59,431 bases of DNA from Candidatus Desulfatifera sulfidica (GCA_014381505.1 JACNLK010000077.1:1-59431), one strand, 5' to 3'; positions 27,054-36,974 are shown, counted from the first letter of the stretch. Program-made: numbers and translations. Notes: a model not told the origin generated them from the sequence alone.

Positions 27054-28181
27054 ATGGAAAACAGTACAGCTGAGCAGCTGGTCTCGGTCATGGCGACTGA
27101 CTGTGTGGAATGTGGTCTTTGTGCCAAGGATTGCACTTTTCTTCAAGAGAAAGGCTCGCCCAAATCCATTGCCGAGCGCTGGCAGGAGCAGGGGCCGGAT
27201 CCAGTCCTGCCCTTTGAGTGCAGTCTCTGTCATTTGTGCACCGCCGTCTGTCCCAAAGATCTTGATCCTGCAGCTCTGTTTCTGGCCCTGCGTCGCGAAC
27301 TGACCACTATGGGTCTGGGACGTTTTCCTGAACATCGTGCCATGAAGCGTTACGAAGCCCTGGGGCGTTCGTCCTGGTTTTCCTGGTACTCCCTGCCTGA
27401 GGGCTGTGACACTGTTCTTTTTCCCGGCTGCGCTTTTAGCGGCAGTCGGCCTCAAGTTCTCCAGCAGTTGTTTACGTTTCTTCAAGGTGTTATTCCCGGC
27501 TTAGGCCTGGTTCTGGACTGCTGCAGTAAGCCCTCACACGACCTTGGTCATCATCAGGACTTTGAACAGGCCTTTAATGAGATGCGCCGGATCCTGTCGG
27601 CACAGGGAGTGCGCCGGGTGATTGTGCTCTGTCCCAACTGTGACCGAGTGTGGCGAGAATATGGCCAAACGGTGGAGTGTGTAAATGTTTACGAGATTCT
27701 GGCTGAGCACTGGCCATTGACCAGGACAACTCCTGACCCTGAACCACTGATGGTTCATGACAGTTGCGCTCTTCGCTTTGATGAGCGGATTCAGGCCAAT
27801 GTTCGCAGGTTGCTGGTCAATTCAGGCTGTACAATTCGGGAAAATACTGCTGCGGGAAGGAAGACCTTTTGCTGCGGTGAGGGCGGTTCCGTTCCGTTTC
27901 TGCGTCCGGATCTGGCCGAACAGTGGTCAGAAAAAGCAGTGCTCAGGTTTGAAGAGACTCCAGTGGTCACCTATTGTGCCGGTTGCGTCAATTTTCTTGG
28001 ACGCAAGGTGGAGGCAAGCCACGTCCTTGATCAGCTCTTTCATTCCGGCAGAGTTGCGAATGTTCGTCCTGTCAGGGCCCCGCGTACCTATTGGAACCGC
28101 TACCGTATCAAGCAACTGTTTCGTCGCCGTTTTCAGGGCGGTCGGCGCGGTACCCGGCGGCAACTGATGGCCCTGCTCTGA
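27054..28181 (+). CDS. (Fe-S)-binding protein with ferredoxin and CCG (heterodisulfide reductase-like) domains
   Basis: The 375-residue protein has two [4Fe-4S] motifs near the N-terminus (CVECGLCAKDC and CSLCHLCTAVCP), followed by two cysteine-rich CCG-type domains. The first ends in DCCSKP and CPNC, the second in CCGEGG and CAGC. This is the layout of GlpC/HdrD-type electron-transfer subunits that move electrons to quinone or disulfide substrates. It has no membrane segment. The coding region starts at ATG 27054, one base after yedF, so the two are co-transcribed and may act in the same selenium or sulfur redox step; that is inference. The C-terminus is rich in arginine. Confidence 0.88.
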   Translation: MENSTAEQLVSVMATDCVECGLCAKDCTFLQEKGSPKSIAERWQEQGPDPVLPFECSLCHLCTAVCPKDLDPAALFLALRRELTTMGLGRFPEHRAMKRYEALGRSSWFSWYSLPEGCDTVLFPGCAFSGSRPQVLQQLFTFLQGVIPGLGLVLDCCSKPSHDLGHHQDFEQAFNEMRRILSAQGVRRVIVLCPNCDRVWREYGQTVECVNVYEILAEHWPLTRTTPDPEPLMVHDSCALRFDERIQANVRRLLVNSGCTIRENTAAGRKTFCCGEGGSVPFLRPDLAEQWSEKAVLRFEETPVVTYCAGCVNFLGRKVEASHVLDQLFHSGRVANVRPVRAPRTYWNRYRIKQLFRRRFQGGRRGTRRQLMALL

Positions 28182-28190
28182 TTCTTCAGT

Positions 28191-28219
28191 TTGTATTTCA
28201 CGTTTGTGGGGGATATACT
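28191..28219 (+). promoter_or_regulatory. sigma70-type promoter for the DUF4197 gene
   Basis: TTGTAT and TATACT are separated by 17 bases, about 75 bases before the ATG at 28295. Confidence 0.6.
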
Positions 28220-28294
28220 TACTGAGTGGTGGCAGTACAGGTGTTGTTTTGGCTGGACTGTGTCGTTGAGTCATTTGTACGTGGAGGATTGCTG

Positions 28295-29056
28295 ATGAAG
28301 ACCTTGATGAGATCGTTGTTTGGTGCCGTGATGTTGAGTCTGTTGCTGATGGCGGCGGGGCCCGGTCAGATGAACGCGGGTTGGCTGGATCAGGGGTTGT
28401 CTGTCCTGGGGTCGGTGACGGGTGAAAGCAAAACAGCTGCACCTGTCTCGGCCCTGAGTAATACCGATATCACCCGGGGTTTTCAGGAGGCCCTGCGTAT
28501 CGGCTCCGGTAATGTGGTTGGTCAACTGGGTAAAAGTGATGGTTTTAATGCGGATCCGGCTGTCCGTATTCCCCTGCCTGACAATTTGAAACGGGTTCGT
28601 GACCTCCTTGCCAAAGTTGGTCTGGCCGCCAGTGTTGATGACTTGGAGCTCAAACTTAATCGGGCGGCTGAGGCTGCTTTGCCCAAGGCCAAGCCCTTGT
28701 TTGTGGATGCCATTTCGGCCATGACCTTTGATGATGTGCGGAGCATTTACGAGGGGCCGGATGATGCGGCAACCCGTTATTTTCAGGGTAAAATGACTCC
28801 AGCCCTGAGCCGGGAGATGGAGCCCGTGATTAATGAATCACTGGCCCAGGTGGGTGCGGTCCAGGCCTACGATCTGGTCATGGGGCAGTACCGGAACCTG
28901 CCCTTTGTTCCGGATGTGAAAGCTGATCTCACAAAACATGTGACTGAGAAGGGGCTGGACGGGCTTTTTTACTATCTGGCTCAGGAAGAGGCCGCTATCC
29001 GGAGCGAACCCGTGAAGCAGACCACCGAGTTGCTCAAACGGGTTTTTGGTCAGTGA
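28295..29056 (+). CDS. DUF4197 family secreted protein
   Basis: A 253-residue protein with a signal peptide (hydrophobic core GAVMLSLLLMAAG, cleavage likely near QMNAG-W) that should direct export. The mature part reads like the DUF4197 family: LSNTDITRGFQEALRIGSGN, then IPLPDNLKRVRDLL, AISAMTFDDVRSIYEGPDDAATRYF and the C-terminal LDGLFYYLAQEEAAIR. No function has been assigned to the family as far as I know. ATG 28295 follows GGAGGATTGCTG and the gene has its own promoter. Confidence 0.85.
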   Translation: MKTLMRSLFGAVMLSLLLMAAGPGQMNAGWLDQGLSVLGSVTGESKTAAPVSALSNTDITRGFQEALRIGSGNVVGQLGKSDGFNADPAVRIPLPDNLKRVRDLLAKVGLAASVDDLELKLNRAAEAALPKAKPLFVDAISAMTFDDVRSIYEGPDDAATRYFQGKMTPALSREMEPVINESLAQVGAVQAYDLVMGQYRNLPFVPDVKADLTKHVTEKGLDGLFYYLAQEEAAIRSEPVKQTTELLKRVFGQ

Positions 29057-29068
29057 TATAAAGGCTCA

Positions 29069-29128
29069 CTTGAAAAATCGTCTTTTCGCCCAAGGCGGAT
29101 CCTCAACGAAGATGCTGATTTTTCAAGG
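29069..29128. repeat. intergenic inverted repeat (REP-like)
   Basis: CTTGAAAAATC at 29069-29079 is matched by its exact reverse complement at 29118-29128, enclosing a 38-base centre. It lies between two convergent genes and could act as a bidirectional terminator or belong to a palindromic repeat family; no second copy was noticed in this window. Confidence 0.5.
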
Positions 29129-29641
29129 GCTCCGTAACGACTTGCCGATCGTGTGAAACCGACTGCGTGGTGCCGTGCAGATTGGACATTCTTCAGGGGC
29201 CACTGCGCCTTCTCTGATAAAGCCGCAGAACCGGCAGATGTGGTAGGTGGCTTGATCTGCGGCTTGTCCCCGGGCCACTTTTTTCTCGAGGCTGAGAAAA
29301 ATTCGTTCCACCCGTTCTGATTGAGAAAAGATATTGTGCATGGCCTGTTCACCGAGCTGTTCGGCTTGCAGTGCCGCGGCGTTGTAGCTGTTGATCAATG
29401 CGGGGGTTTCTTCCGTAAAACAGGTGCGCAGGTTTTCTTCATTTGTGTGGGTCTGCCCTCTGAGCTGGATGAGTAACCGCCTGGCCTGCGCTGCCTCGGA
29501 CTGGCTCATGGCTTCATAGAGAGCTGCCACGGCAGGCTCACCGCTTTGCCGGGCTCTGAGGGCGTAGATAGCCTTCCGTGCGGCCCCGCGTGAGGTCTTG
29601 AGAAACAGTTTTTCGAGGTGTTGGGTGAGAGTGGCATGCAT
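29123..29641 (-). CDS. rubrerythrin-like protein with C-terminal rubredoxin-type domain
   Basis: The 172-residue protein has a helical N-terminal part that resembles a four-helix rubrerythrin domain (ALYEAMSQSEAAQARRLL and LQAEQLGEQAMHNIFSQSERVE), followed by a short rubredoxin-like zinc/iron knuckle at about 135-165: YHICRFCGFI and PEECPICTAP. Rubrerythrins reduce peroxide in anaerobes. The expected set of diiron Glu and His ligands is not complete by eye, so peroxidase activity is uncertain. It is convergent with the DUF4197 gene, and its end overlaps the inverted repeat. Confidence 0.78.
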   Translation of the reverse strand: MHATLTQHLEKLFLKTSRGAARKAIYALRARQSGEPAVAALYEAMSQSEAAQARRLLIQLRGQTHTNEENLRTCFTEETPALINSYNAAALQAEQLGEQAMHNIFSQSERVERIFLSLEKKVARGQAADQATYHICRFCGFIREGAVAPEECPICTAPRSRFHTIGKSLRSP

Positions 29642-29843
29642 ATCTGGGCTCCTGGGGACGGATCATGTTGTCGATATGGTTGCGGAGGCCGAATGTGATG
29701 AGGTTGTAACAATGCCTGTGACAGTCAGGTAATCATTTTCTACTATACGAGCGGTCACCTGTCGTGTGCAGGTCGATGGGGATTGTTACGACGCCAGCAA
29801 ACTTATCTTTTACACTTTTTCCTGAATTGATTAAGATTGTCGG

Positions 29844-32327
29844 ATGATATCATTTGCAACACGAGAGATCAACCGGGTCTTCCGGCGTCCGCTGATTCCT
29901 GCGCAGTGCAGAGTCAGTCCGGCCCGATTGATCTGTTGCTGCCTGCTGGCGTCCGCCATGTGTCTGCTCTGGTCAGGGGCTGCTGAGGCCGAGCATCATG
30001 ATCCGAGTTTTGTTCAGACTGTGGAGAGTATGCGCCAGGTTCAGTGTATGGACGAGGAGCAGGTGCAGTATTACAAGGGGATCCTCCGTGCCCTGAACTA
30101 TACAAATCTCCGGGTGTTTCGGGTCTTCAGCCGTCTCCCGGGGGTGGCAGCTGAAGAGGTGATTGACAGCCTGAAGCGTTTGGTCTTTGCCCGGATCAAT
30201 TATGATCATCTCCTGGTTCTTGAGGCGTTCGCTGAACTTGCGGGGGCCGACAGTGAACAAAGCTGGCAGCTGTTGTCCAAGCTCGACCGCCTTGATTATG
30301 TTTCTGGCCGAACCGTTCTTTCCCTGATCCAGGTTGAGACGCTTACCGCTGCCGAACTCCTTGATTTTGTTCAGCGAATCGAAGTTCTCAATGAGCCTGC
30401 CAAGTGGGCCATGAAGGCCTTCTTCGAGATCCCCGGTCAATCAGGTGCAACCGTTCGTGATGGTCTGCGCCTGGTCGAGAAGATGCGGGACCGGCAATCC
30501 TGGGCCGTTGAAAGTCTGTGCAGGGTGCAGGATCTGGATGCAAACCAGGCCCTGGAGGCGATGGCTTTTGTGGCCGATCTCTCAGACACCGATGCCTGGA
30601 ATGGTCGAGCCCTATTCCGTCAACCTGGAATGACCGTAGCGCTGAGTTTGTACTGGCTCAAACATTATTTTTCCTTGCCTTTGCCCGGTGAAGAGCGTCG
30701 ATACTTCCGTCTTGAGGAGGGTGAGCGCTCCCTGCTTCTCCATTCCTTTGCTGATGCCGCCGATCACCTGATCTGGAAGATTAATAATCTGCATGCTGTT
30801 ACAGATATTCTTGGTCACGAGATTTCAGCTGCCAGCCTGGCCAGGTACAATTCCAGGTCTCTGAATTTGCTCTTCCGTCGTCTTGCCCCTGTGGTGCAGG
30901 CACGTTTCTCCGCAGAGTTCCATGGGTACCTGCGCCAGGGGAACAGGGGCAGTGCCATTCAAGTTTTGCGCCGGGCAACGTCTGTTGCTCGAGCGCAGGT
31001 GGCACACGACAGCAGCAGTGCCAACATCTACATCCTTCTAGCTCGGGGGAGTGAGCTCTATGACTCTTCATTTCGGGGTATATTGGCTCCGGTCCTTCAG
31101 GAGCGGATTGCTGATCAATTCGACGCCAACCTTCTCACCTTTCTGCTGGCCGTGGATCCGGAAAATCTCTTTGTCTCGGATTTTATTGTCGGTCTGGCCC
31201 AGAAGGGCAAGCTGACCGATTTTTTCCCCATCGCATCCCAAGAGCAGCAACGGGTGCTCGATCTGGTTACTGAATCGGCCTTTCAGGATGAGAACAGCCT
31301 GATTCTTTTTTCCGCCACTTTTATGAAGCTGTTAGAGACGATCGAGCTGTCCAGTCGAAGTTATCTCATCGGGCGGATGCTTGAGGCTGTACGTCGTCAG
31401 GACACGCTGTTTTCCACCCAGCTTCGGGTTATTCTTCAGTACTATCTGCTTGAGTACCCTGATCTGATCAGCCAGGTGGATCAGATCAGAATTAAACTGA
31501 TGATATATGCCCATGGTGAAATCTCACTGGAGCGCTATAATCGACCTCCCTTTGTTCAGTGGAAGGAGGACGGGCGCCTGAGTAGCCTTTCAGTGTTTCA
31601 TACCGATGATGACGGTCGCAGTTCCTATGCATCCAACGCCCGGACTTTACTGAACAGCGGATATCGGCCTCGATTGTCCAGGAACTATGATCTGCCGGTT
31701 CACGGGACTTTGCCCGACCTGGCTTATGGTTCACAGCTCCTCACGCAGGTTGTGGCAGCGCCTGGCCGGAGTCTCTCCAATTTGTTTCGTTATCAGCTGC
31801 GTCACCCGATTTTGGTTGAGTGGGTTAAAAAAATCAGCGGGATTGAGATTGTCCATGCAACTTTTGTTTATCAGGGGGCAACGCTGCAGCAGGAGTTGTT
31901 TGCCCAATTTCTGAAAGGGGACCATGAGATGTTTGCTCAGCGTGGCCATAGTTATTGGCGCAAAGAGCAACTTCTTGATCCCGTTCTCAAACTCATCGAG
32001 AACGGGACGATCACTGAAACTGATTTGACCCGTAAACAGCGTTTCATGAGCATTGGTTCCTGCGGGGGGATTCTGGCCTATTCTGAACTGGCCAAACTCT
32101 TCCGGAATCGGGTTGATATTCTGGCTACTGTCGGCACCGGCAAGGCGGTGATCAATAATCCGTACAATAAGTTATTATTTGAAGTGATTGCCGGAAACGG
32201 TGACGGGTTGACCTGGAAGGATATTGAGCAGCAGGCGTCTGAAATATTTCGGCGAGGTCTTGGTGAGGATTACCTTCAGCCAGGCTCCCTGCCCGCTATT
32301 CTGCATAAAATGATGGATCAAAGGTAG
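29844..32327 (+). CDS. large secreted or lipid-facing helical protein of unknown function
   Basis: An 827-residue protein I do not recognise. The N-terminus has a long signal sequence (hydrophobic run LICCCLLASAMCLLWSGAAEA, trimmed here to CCLLASAMCLLW). Residues 55-270 are built from helical repeats of about 35-40 residues with recurring cores such as FSRLPGVAAEEVIDSLKRL, FFEIPGQSGATVRDGLRLVE and LFRQPGMTVALSLYWL, a pattern FxxxPG followed by a helix. The middle is helical, and the last 250 residues include HATFVYQGATLQQELFAQF and SIGSCGGILAYSELAKLFRN, which looks like a separate domain. It ends 26 bases before holA. Location outside the cytoplasm is inferred from the signal peptide. Confidence 0.7.
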   Translation: MISFATREINRVFRRPLIPAQCRVSPARLICCCLLASAMCLLWSGAAEAEHHDPSFVQTVESMRQVQCMDEEQVQYYKGILRALNYTNLRVFRVFSRLPGVAAEEVIDSLKRLVFARINYDHLLVLEAFAELAGADSEQSWQLLSKLDRLDYVSGRTVLSLIQVETLTAAELLDFVQRIEVLNEPAKWAMKAFFEIPGQSGATVRDGLRLVEKMRDRQSWAVESLCRVQDLDANQALEAMAFVADLSDTDAWNGRALFRQPGMTVALSLYWLKHYFSLPLPGEERRYFRLEEGERSLLLHSFADAADHLIWKINNLHAVTDILGHEISAASLARYNSRSLNLLFRRLAPVVQARFSAEFHGYLRQGNRGSAIQVLRRATSVARAQVAHDSSSANIYILLARGSELYDSSFRGILAPVLQERIADQFDANLLTFLLAVDPENLFVSDFIVGLAQKGKLTDFFPIASQEQQRVLDLVTESAFQDENSLILFSATFMKLLETIELSSRSYLIGRMLEAVRRQDTLFSTQLRVILQYYLLEYPDLISQVDQIRIKLMIYAHGEISLERYNRPPFVQWKEDGRLSSLSVFHTDDDGRSSYASNARTLLNSGYRPRLSRNYDLPVHGTLPDLAYGSQLLTQVVAAPGRSLSNLFRYQLRHPILVEWVKKISGIEIVHATFVYQGATLQQELFAQFLKGDHEMFAQRGHSYWRKEQLLDPVLKLIENGTITETDLTRKQRFMSIGSCGGILAYSELAKLFRNRVDILATVGTGKAVINNPYNKLLFEVIAGNGDGLTWKDIEQQASEIFRRGLGEDYLQPGSLPAILHKMMDQR

Positions 32328-32353
32328 TCCAGTAGTCCAAAGATAATTCGAGT

Positions 32354-33712
32354 ATGACGATCATTAAACGAAATGAATTGAAGGCAGGGCTTGTGGAACT
32401 GGCCCGTGAAGGCGGTCCGCAGCTCTTTCTTTTTTTCGGCGAGCGCTATCTCTGCCGCGAGGCCGCAGAGCAGCTCGAAGCAGAATTGATTCGGCAGCAG
32501 GGTGGTCTGGTTCATGCTGTGGATGGCGACCAGGAAGATCCACTCCGTACGCTGGGAAGTCTTATGACCTACAGTCTTTTGCCCGGAGCGCAGGTGTATC
32601 GGGTCACGGACAGTCGTCTTTTTCAGTCCAGGGTCAAGACCGGGGACCTGTGGAATAAGGCCGAGAAGGCGCAGGCAGAGGGGCGTTCAGGACCAGCTCA
32701 ACGACAGCTTTTACGTTTGGTTGAAGTGGCCGGGTTTGACTCCCAGGATCGCCTGGGAGGCCTGACATCGTCCCTGTGGAAGGAAATATTTGGTTTTGCC
32801 AAACCTGCCGGAGACTTGGCCTGGGCCGATGAGCTCTTGGCCGATGCCGGTCCACAGCAGGTCAAGGGGGGCGATCAGGCCACGTTGAATGACAGGTATC
32901 TGGCGGCTTTTGAGCAGGGTTGGCCGACTCAGAATATTTTGCTCCTTATTTCCGAGCAGGTGGATAAGCGGCTACAGCTTTTCAAGGGTCTGAAAAAACA
33001 TGGTCTGGTCGTGGACTGCAGCGTTGCTCAAGGGGCCGGGGCAGCAGCCCGTCGTGATCAGGATGCAGTGCTCCAGGAGATGGTGGCCAGGACCTTGTCT
33101 TTTCACCGGAAAAAAATGGCGTCCCCGGTCCTGGACCAGCTCCTGGAGCGAGTGGGGTTTCATCCCGAGGCTGTGGTCATGGAGGTGGAAAAGCTGGCCC
33201 TTTCAGTCGAAGAGCGCCCGCAGATAACGGCAGAGGATCTTGATAATATGATTGGGCGGACCCGTGAAGATGCCCTGTATGAATTGACCGAAGTCTTTGG
33301 GCGAGGTCAGTTGGATCGGACCCTGACCATTTGCCACCGCCTCCTTGACAATGGTATCCATGCCCTGGCGATTCTGGCCACGATGCGTAATTTTCTGCGT
33401 CGACTGCTGATCATTCGTACTCTGCAACTCCAACCGGTTCCCCGATGGCAGTCGAGGATGCAGGCACGTCAGTTTCAGGATCAGTATCTGCCGATCCTCA
33501 AAGAGCAGGGTGAGTGGGCCGATTTGTTAAAAGGTCATCCTTATGCTCTGTTTATGAGTTTTTCCAAGGCAGAAAAATTTTCCTGTACTCAACTCAAAGG
33601 CTGGCTGGCCCGCCTCTTGTCTGCTGAGTATCAGCTCAAGGGAGGACCCTTTGATCAAAAGCTGGTTCTGGATGAGCTTTTTGTTGCTCTTCTGGCGACG
33701 GGTCAGGATTGA
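32354..33712 (+). CDS. holA: DNA polymerase III subunit delta
   Basis: Delta is the clamp-loader wrench that opens the beta sliding clamp. The 452-residue product has the expected N-terminal LFLFFGERYLCREAAEQLEAEL, a mid-region ILLLISEQVDKRLQLFKGLKK, and a C-terminal collar domain (DALYELTEVFGRGQLDRTL and HALAILATMRNFLRRLL). It is about 110 residues longer than E. coli HolA, with extra sequence mostly between residues 95 and 190 (for example AQAEGRSGPAQRQLLRLVEV), which is an insertion in the ATPase-like domain. The start ATG at 32354 is the first in frame. It follows the orphan helical protein by 26 bases. Confidence 0.88.
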   Translation: MTIIKRNELKAGLVELAREGGPQLFLFFGERYLCREAAEQLEAELIRQQGGLVHAVDGDQEDPLRTLGSLMTYSLLPGAQVYRVTDSRLFQSRVKTGDLWNKAEKAQAEGRSGPAQRQLLRLVEVAGFDSQDRLGGLTSSLWKEIFGFAKPAGDLAWADELLADAGPQQVKGGDQATLNDRYLAAFEQGWPTQNILLLISEQVDKRLQLFKGLKKHGLVVDCSVAQGAGAAARRDQDAVLQEMVARTLSFHRKKMASPVLDQLLERVGFHPEAVVMEVEKLALSVEERPQITAEDLDNMIGRTREDALYELTEVFGRGQLDRTLTICHRLLDNGIHALAILATMRNFLRRLLIIRTLQLQPVPRWQSRMQARQFQDQYLPILKEQGEWADLLKGHPYALFMSFSKAEKFSCTQLKGWLARLLSAEYQLKGGPFDQKLVLDELFVALLATGQD

Positions 33713-33732
33713 TCTTGCCAGGTCTGGAATCG

Positions 33733-33763
33733 TTGTTAAGGTAGAAATATGATGGTGTATAAT
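33733..33763 (+). promoter_or_regulatory. possible promoter for clpS-clpA
   Basis: A perfect TATAAT at 33758-33763 is preceded by TTGTTA with a long 19-base spacer, about 70 bases before clpS. The long spacer lowers confidence. Confidence 0.4.
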
Positions 33764-33833
33764 GGTGTGGTCATAACTTTGATGGTTACGGGGCGCCGGA
33801 CAGGGTACCGGGAGTCTCTCAAGAGAAGAGAAA

Positions 33834-34148
33834 ATGAGTACAAGTAAAGGTAAACATAAAGGGGAGCTGGCCGTCCGTGAGGAGCTGGAGCTGCATGAGC
33901 CGTCGCTCTATAAAGTTCTGCTGCATAACGACGATTATACTTCCATGGATTTTGTGATTTTGGTTCTTGAACATGTTTTTCGTAAATCCATGCCGGAGGC
34001 GACCAAGATTATGCTCAATGTTCATCAGCAGGGTGTTGGAGTGGCCGGAGTCTATACTCGCGAGATATGTGAGACAAAAATTGTAGTGGTCCGGGAGATG
34101 GCCAGTAAAAATGAGTTTCCACTGCGCTGTACAATGGAGAAAATTTAA
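33834..34148 (+). CDS. clpS: ATP-dependent Clp protease adaptor ClpS
   Basis: ClpS delivers N-degron substrates to ClpAP. The 104-residue product contains YKVLLHNDDYTSMDFVILVL (core LLHNDDYT), the pocket residues of ClpS, then VFRKSMPEATKIMLNVHQQGVGVAGVYTREICETK. The family motif HxxGxG appears as HQQGVGVAGVYTRE. It starts 104 residues upstream of the partner unfoldase clpA, 90 bases apart, the usual clpS-clpA order. Confidence 0.97.
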   Translation: MSTSKGKHKGELAVREELELHEPSLYKVLLHNDDYTSMDFVILVLEHVFRKSMPEATKIMLNVHQQGVGVAGVYTREICETKIVVVREMASKNEFPLRCTMEKI

Positions 34149-34238
34149 CAAATCTTCTGAAGAGTTGTGGGTTTTTTTCTCTGTTCTGGATGGTCGTGGG
34201 ATCCAGTCGTCTTTCAGGTCTGATAAGGAAAAACTGAT

Positions 34239-36509
34239 ATGTTAACAAAACCACTTGAAGTAGCTCTGATCACGGCCATTCGTGAGGCCAAGAAGCATCA
34301 TCATGAGTATGTGACTGTCGAGCATATGCTTTATGGCTTGCTTCATGATGATCTGGCTACCCATATTATCCAAGGCTGTGGGGGCTCCGTTGACGGTTTG
34401 AAAGAGAGGCTGGAAAGTTTCTTTGTGGGTGAACTGCCCGCTATTCAAAAGAGTGAGTCAGTGGAACCGGCCCAGACTGTCGGCTTTAACAGGGTTTTGC
34501 AGCGGGCTGTTGCCCATGTGCAGAGTTGCGGAAAAAAGGAAGTGGATAGTGGTGATGTCCTGGTTGCGATCTTTGGTGAGACCGACTCCCATGCCGTTTA
34601 TTTTCTCGGAAGCGAAGGTGTGGGGCGGATGATTGTTGTTGAGTATATATCCCACGAACTTCCTGCCGTGCAGGAAGGAGATTCCTTGCCTCTGCCTCCG
34701 CCCATGGCCCCGGCAGGGGCTGCTCAGAAGAGCGATGAAAAGATTCTGGAAGAGTTCACGGTCAATCTGACCGAGAGTGCCGCCAAGGGTGAGCTTGATC
34801 CCCTGATCGGCCGCAGTTCAGAATTGGCGAGGATGACCCAGGTCCTCTGTCGCCGCAAGAAAAACAACCCGTTGCTGGTGGGTGAACCGGGAGTGGGCAA
34901 GACTGCCGTGGCCGAGGGTCTGGCCGCACGCGTTTATGCTGACAGTGTTGCCCGGATCGAAGGGAAAAAGGGATTGCTGCCCGATCTTTTACAGGACGCA
35001 CCCGTTTATCTGCTGGATATGGGTAATCTGGTGGCTGGAACCAAATACCGGGGCGATTTTGAGAAGCGACTTAAGGGAGTCATTTCCGCAGTGGAACGTC
35101 AGGAGCGGGCCATCCTCTTTATTGATGAAATGCATACGATCGTCGGAGCCGGCTCCACAAGCGGTGGTTCCATGGACGCCTCCAACCTGCTGAAACCGGC
35201 CCTTCAGTCCGGAACCCTGCGCTGTATTGGTTCCACCACCTATGAAGAGTACAAAAATCACATCGAAAAGGATCGGGCCCTGTCGCGCCGTTTTCAGAAG
35301 ATCGATGTTGAAGAACCCAGCGTTGATGAGACCTGGCGTATCCTCCAGGGCTTGCAGGCGCGCTATGAGGAACATCACCAGGTTCGCTATTCGCGTCCGG
35401 CCCTGAGGGCCATGGCTGAACTTGCTGATCGGTATCTCAATGATCGTTTTCTGCCTGACAAGGCCATTGATATTATGGATGAGGTCGGTTCCGCCTTTCG
35501 CATGCATGGTCGAACGTTGCGCCAGGTGCGGGTTGCTGATGTGGAAGAAATCGTCTCGCGTATGGCTCGAGTGCCGGCCAGGAGTGGATCAAGTGCAGAG
35601 CTTGGCTCTTTGCGGGAACTTGCAGCAACGATGCAGACCATGATTTTCGGGCAGGATGAGGCGGTTGAGACCGTGGTTCGGGCGGTGAAAAGATCCCGCG
35701 CCGGCCTTGGCCATCCCGAGTCGCCCACCGGTTCTTTTCTTTTTGCCGGACCCACCGGGGTGGGCAAGACCGAAGTTGCCCGCCAGCTGGCCAAAAGCCT
35801 TGGCGTTCATTTTGAGCGTTTTGATATGAGCGAGTATATGGAAAAACATGCGGTCGCCCGTTTGATAGGCGCCCCTCCCGGTTATGTCGGTTTTGATCAG
35901 GGCGGCATGCTCACCGAGGCCATCCGTAAACATCCATATTGTGTTCTCCTTCTGGATGAGATTGAAAAGGCCCACCAGGACATCTTCTCCATCCTTCTGC
36001 AGGTGATGGATCATTCGACCCTCACTGATAATTCGGGGCGTCGGGCCGACTTCCGTAATGTGATCCTGATCATGACCACAAATGCCGGAGCCCGCGAGTT
36101 GAGTGCTGCGCCCATGGGTTTTGTGGGTGATACCAAGGGCCGTGATCGCAAGGCCGTGGATGGTTTGTTCGCCCCTGAGTTCCGGAATCGTCTTGATGCC
36201 ACGATCTCTTTTACCGCCCTGGACAAGCCGGCAATGGAACGGGTGGTGGATAAGATGATCGCTGAACTGGTTGTACAACTGGCCGAGAAAAAGGTGAGCA
36301 TCCATCTGAGCGCCAAGGCCCGAAGCTGGCTGGCCAACAAGGGGTACAGTTCCGAGTACGGGGCTCGACCGCTCAGGCGTCTGATAATGAAAGAGATTGG
36401 TGACGTCCTCACCGACGAGATTCTTTTCGGCCACCTGGTGCGGGGTGGCGAAGTCCGGGTTGGAATACGCAGCGGTCGGCTCACCTTTACCTATCCCGAA
36501 GCGGTTTAA
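34239..36509 (+). CDS. clpA: ATP-dependent Clp protease ATP-binding subunit ClpA
   Basis: ClpA is the hexameric unfoldase that feeds ClpP. The 756-residue product has the double N-terminal Clp repeat (residues 1-150, including [11 protein letters not shown]), a first AAA domain with Walker [10 protein letters not shown] and Walker [15 protein letters not shown], and a second AAA domain with Walker [10 protein letters not shown], pore loop [13 protein letters not shown], and Walker [12 protein letters not shown]. The C-terminal domain has [15 protein letters not shown]. The I-G-F/L loop for ClpP docking should lie after [10 protein letters not shown] did not resolve it further. It is shorter than ClpB because the coiled-coil middle domain is missing, as expected for ClpA. 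Confidence 0.97.
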   Translation: MLTKPLEVALITAIREAKKHHHEYVTVEHMLYGLLHDDLATHIIQGCGGSVDGLKERLESFFVGELPAIQKSESVEPAQTVGFNRVLQRAVAHVQSCGKKEVDSGDVLVAIFGETDSHAVYFLGSEGVGRMIVVEYISHELPAVQEGDSLPLPPPMAPAGAAQKSDEKILEEFTVNLTESAAKGELDPLIGRSSELARMTQVLCRRKKNNPLLVGEPGVGKTAVAEGLAARVYADSVARIEGKKGLLPDLLQDAPVYLLDMGNLVAGTKYRGDFEKRLKGVISAVERQERAILFIDEMHTIVGAGSTSGGSMDASNLLKPALQSGTLRCIGSTTYEEYKNHIEKDRALSRRFQKIDVEEPSVDETWRILQGLQARYEEHHQVRYSRPALRAMAELADRYLNDRFLPDKAIDIMDEVGSAFRMHGRTLRQVRVADVEEIVSRMARVPARSGSSAELGSLRELAATMQTMIFGQDEAVETVVRAVKRSRAGLGHPESPTGSFLFAGPTGVGKTEVARQLAKSLGVHFERFDMSEYMEKHAVARLIGAPPGYVGFDQGGMLTEAIRKHPYCVLLLDEIEKAHQDIFSILLQVMDHSTLTDNSGRRADFRNVILIMTTNAGARELSAAPMGFVGDTKGRDRKAVDGLFAPEFRNRLDATISFTALDKPAMERVVDKMIAELVVQLAEKKVSIHLSAKARSWLANKGYSSEYGARPLRRLIMKEIGDVLTDEILFGHLVRGGEVRVGIRSGRLTFTYPEAV

Positions 36510-36527
36510 GATCAGGGAGAGTTCGGG

Positions 36528-36851
36528 GTGTTCAGTGAGATGGTTGAACAGCTTGCGCGCGGTGAGCGCCCTGATCCTGTTACTCTGCGAGGTCGGATGC
36601 GGGCGGCAATCACCAAGAAGCTGGCGTTAGTTCAACAGCCCACGACCTATTGGGAGAGCGATCCCAAGCGTAATCCGCGCAGTGACCATCTCCTCTGGGG
36701 GGCAATTCTTCTTGATGACTCTGAGCTCAGAGATGTGGTTTCGGGTATTATTGCAATGGAGCAGGGTGCACGTCCCGGGGGGTCGGCCGATCAGTTTGAG
36801 CGTGAAGCCGTGCGCCGCTTGCGGGCCCTGTGTCCGGATCTGCCTGGCTGA
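36528..36851 (+). CDS. small hypothetical protein downstream of clpA
   Basis: A 107-residue soluble protein with no family I can name. It is charged throughout, with an N-terminal helix (MVEQLARGERPDPVTLRGRM), a central TYWESDPKRNPRSDHLLWGAILLDD segment and a C-terminal Arg-rich helix. I took the GTG at 36528, seven bases after GGGAGA; the ATG at 36540 is an alternative. It starts 18 bases after clpA, so it is probably in the clpSA operon. No cysteine pattern or membrane segment suggests a mechanism. Confidence 0.6.
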   Translation: MFSEMVEQLARGERPDPVTLRGRMRAAITKKLALVQQPTTYWESDPKRNPRSDHLLWGAILLDDSELRDVVSGIIAMEQGARPGGSADQFEREAVRRLRALCPDLPG

Positions 36852-36974
36852 AGGTCTCTCTTCCCGCTGAACTTGATTTTTCCGTTTTGTCAGGTGAACC
36901 CTCTCAAGGGTACTTTGAACAATTGTCTTTTCAGTGTTTCTCCTTTTTTCCATAAGCCCTCTCCCTCCCATTGT

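Noticed and set aside
29069-29128. Inverted repeat as a mobile-element terminus
   Set aside because: No transposase, no target duplication and no second copy seen; kept only as an inverted repeat.
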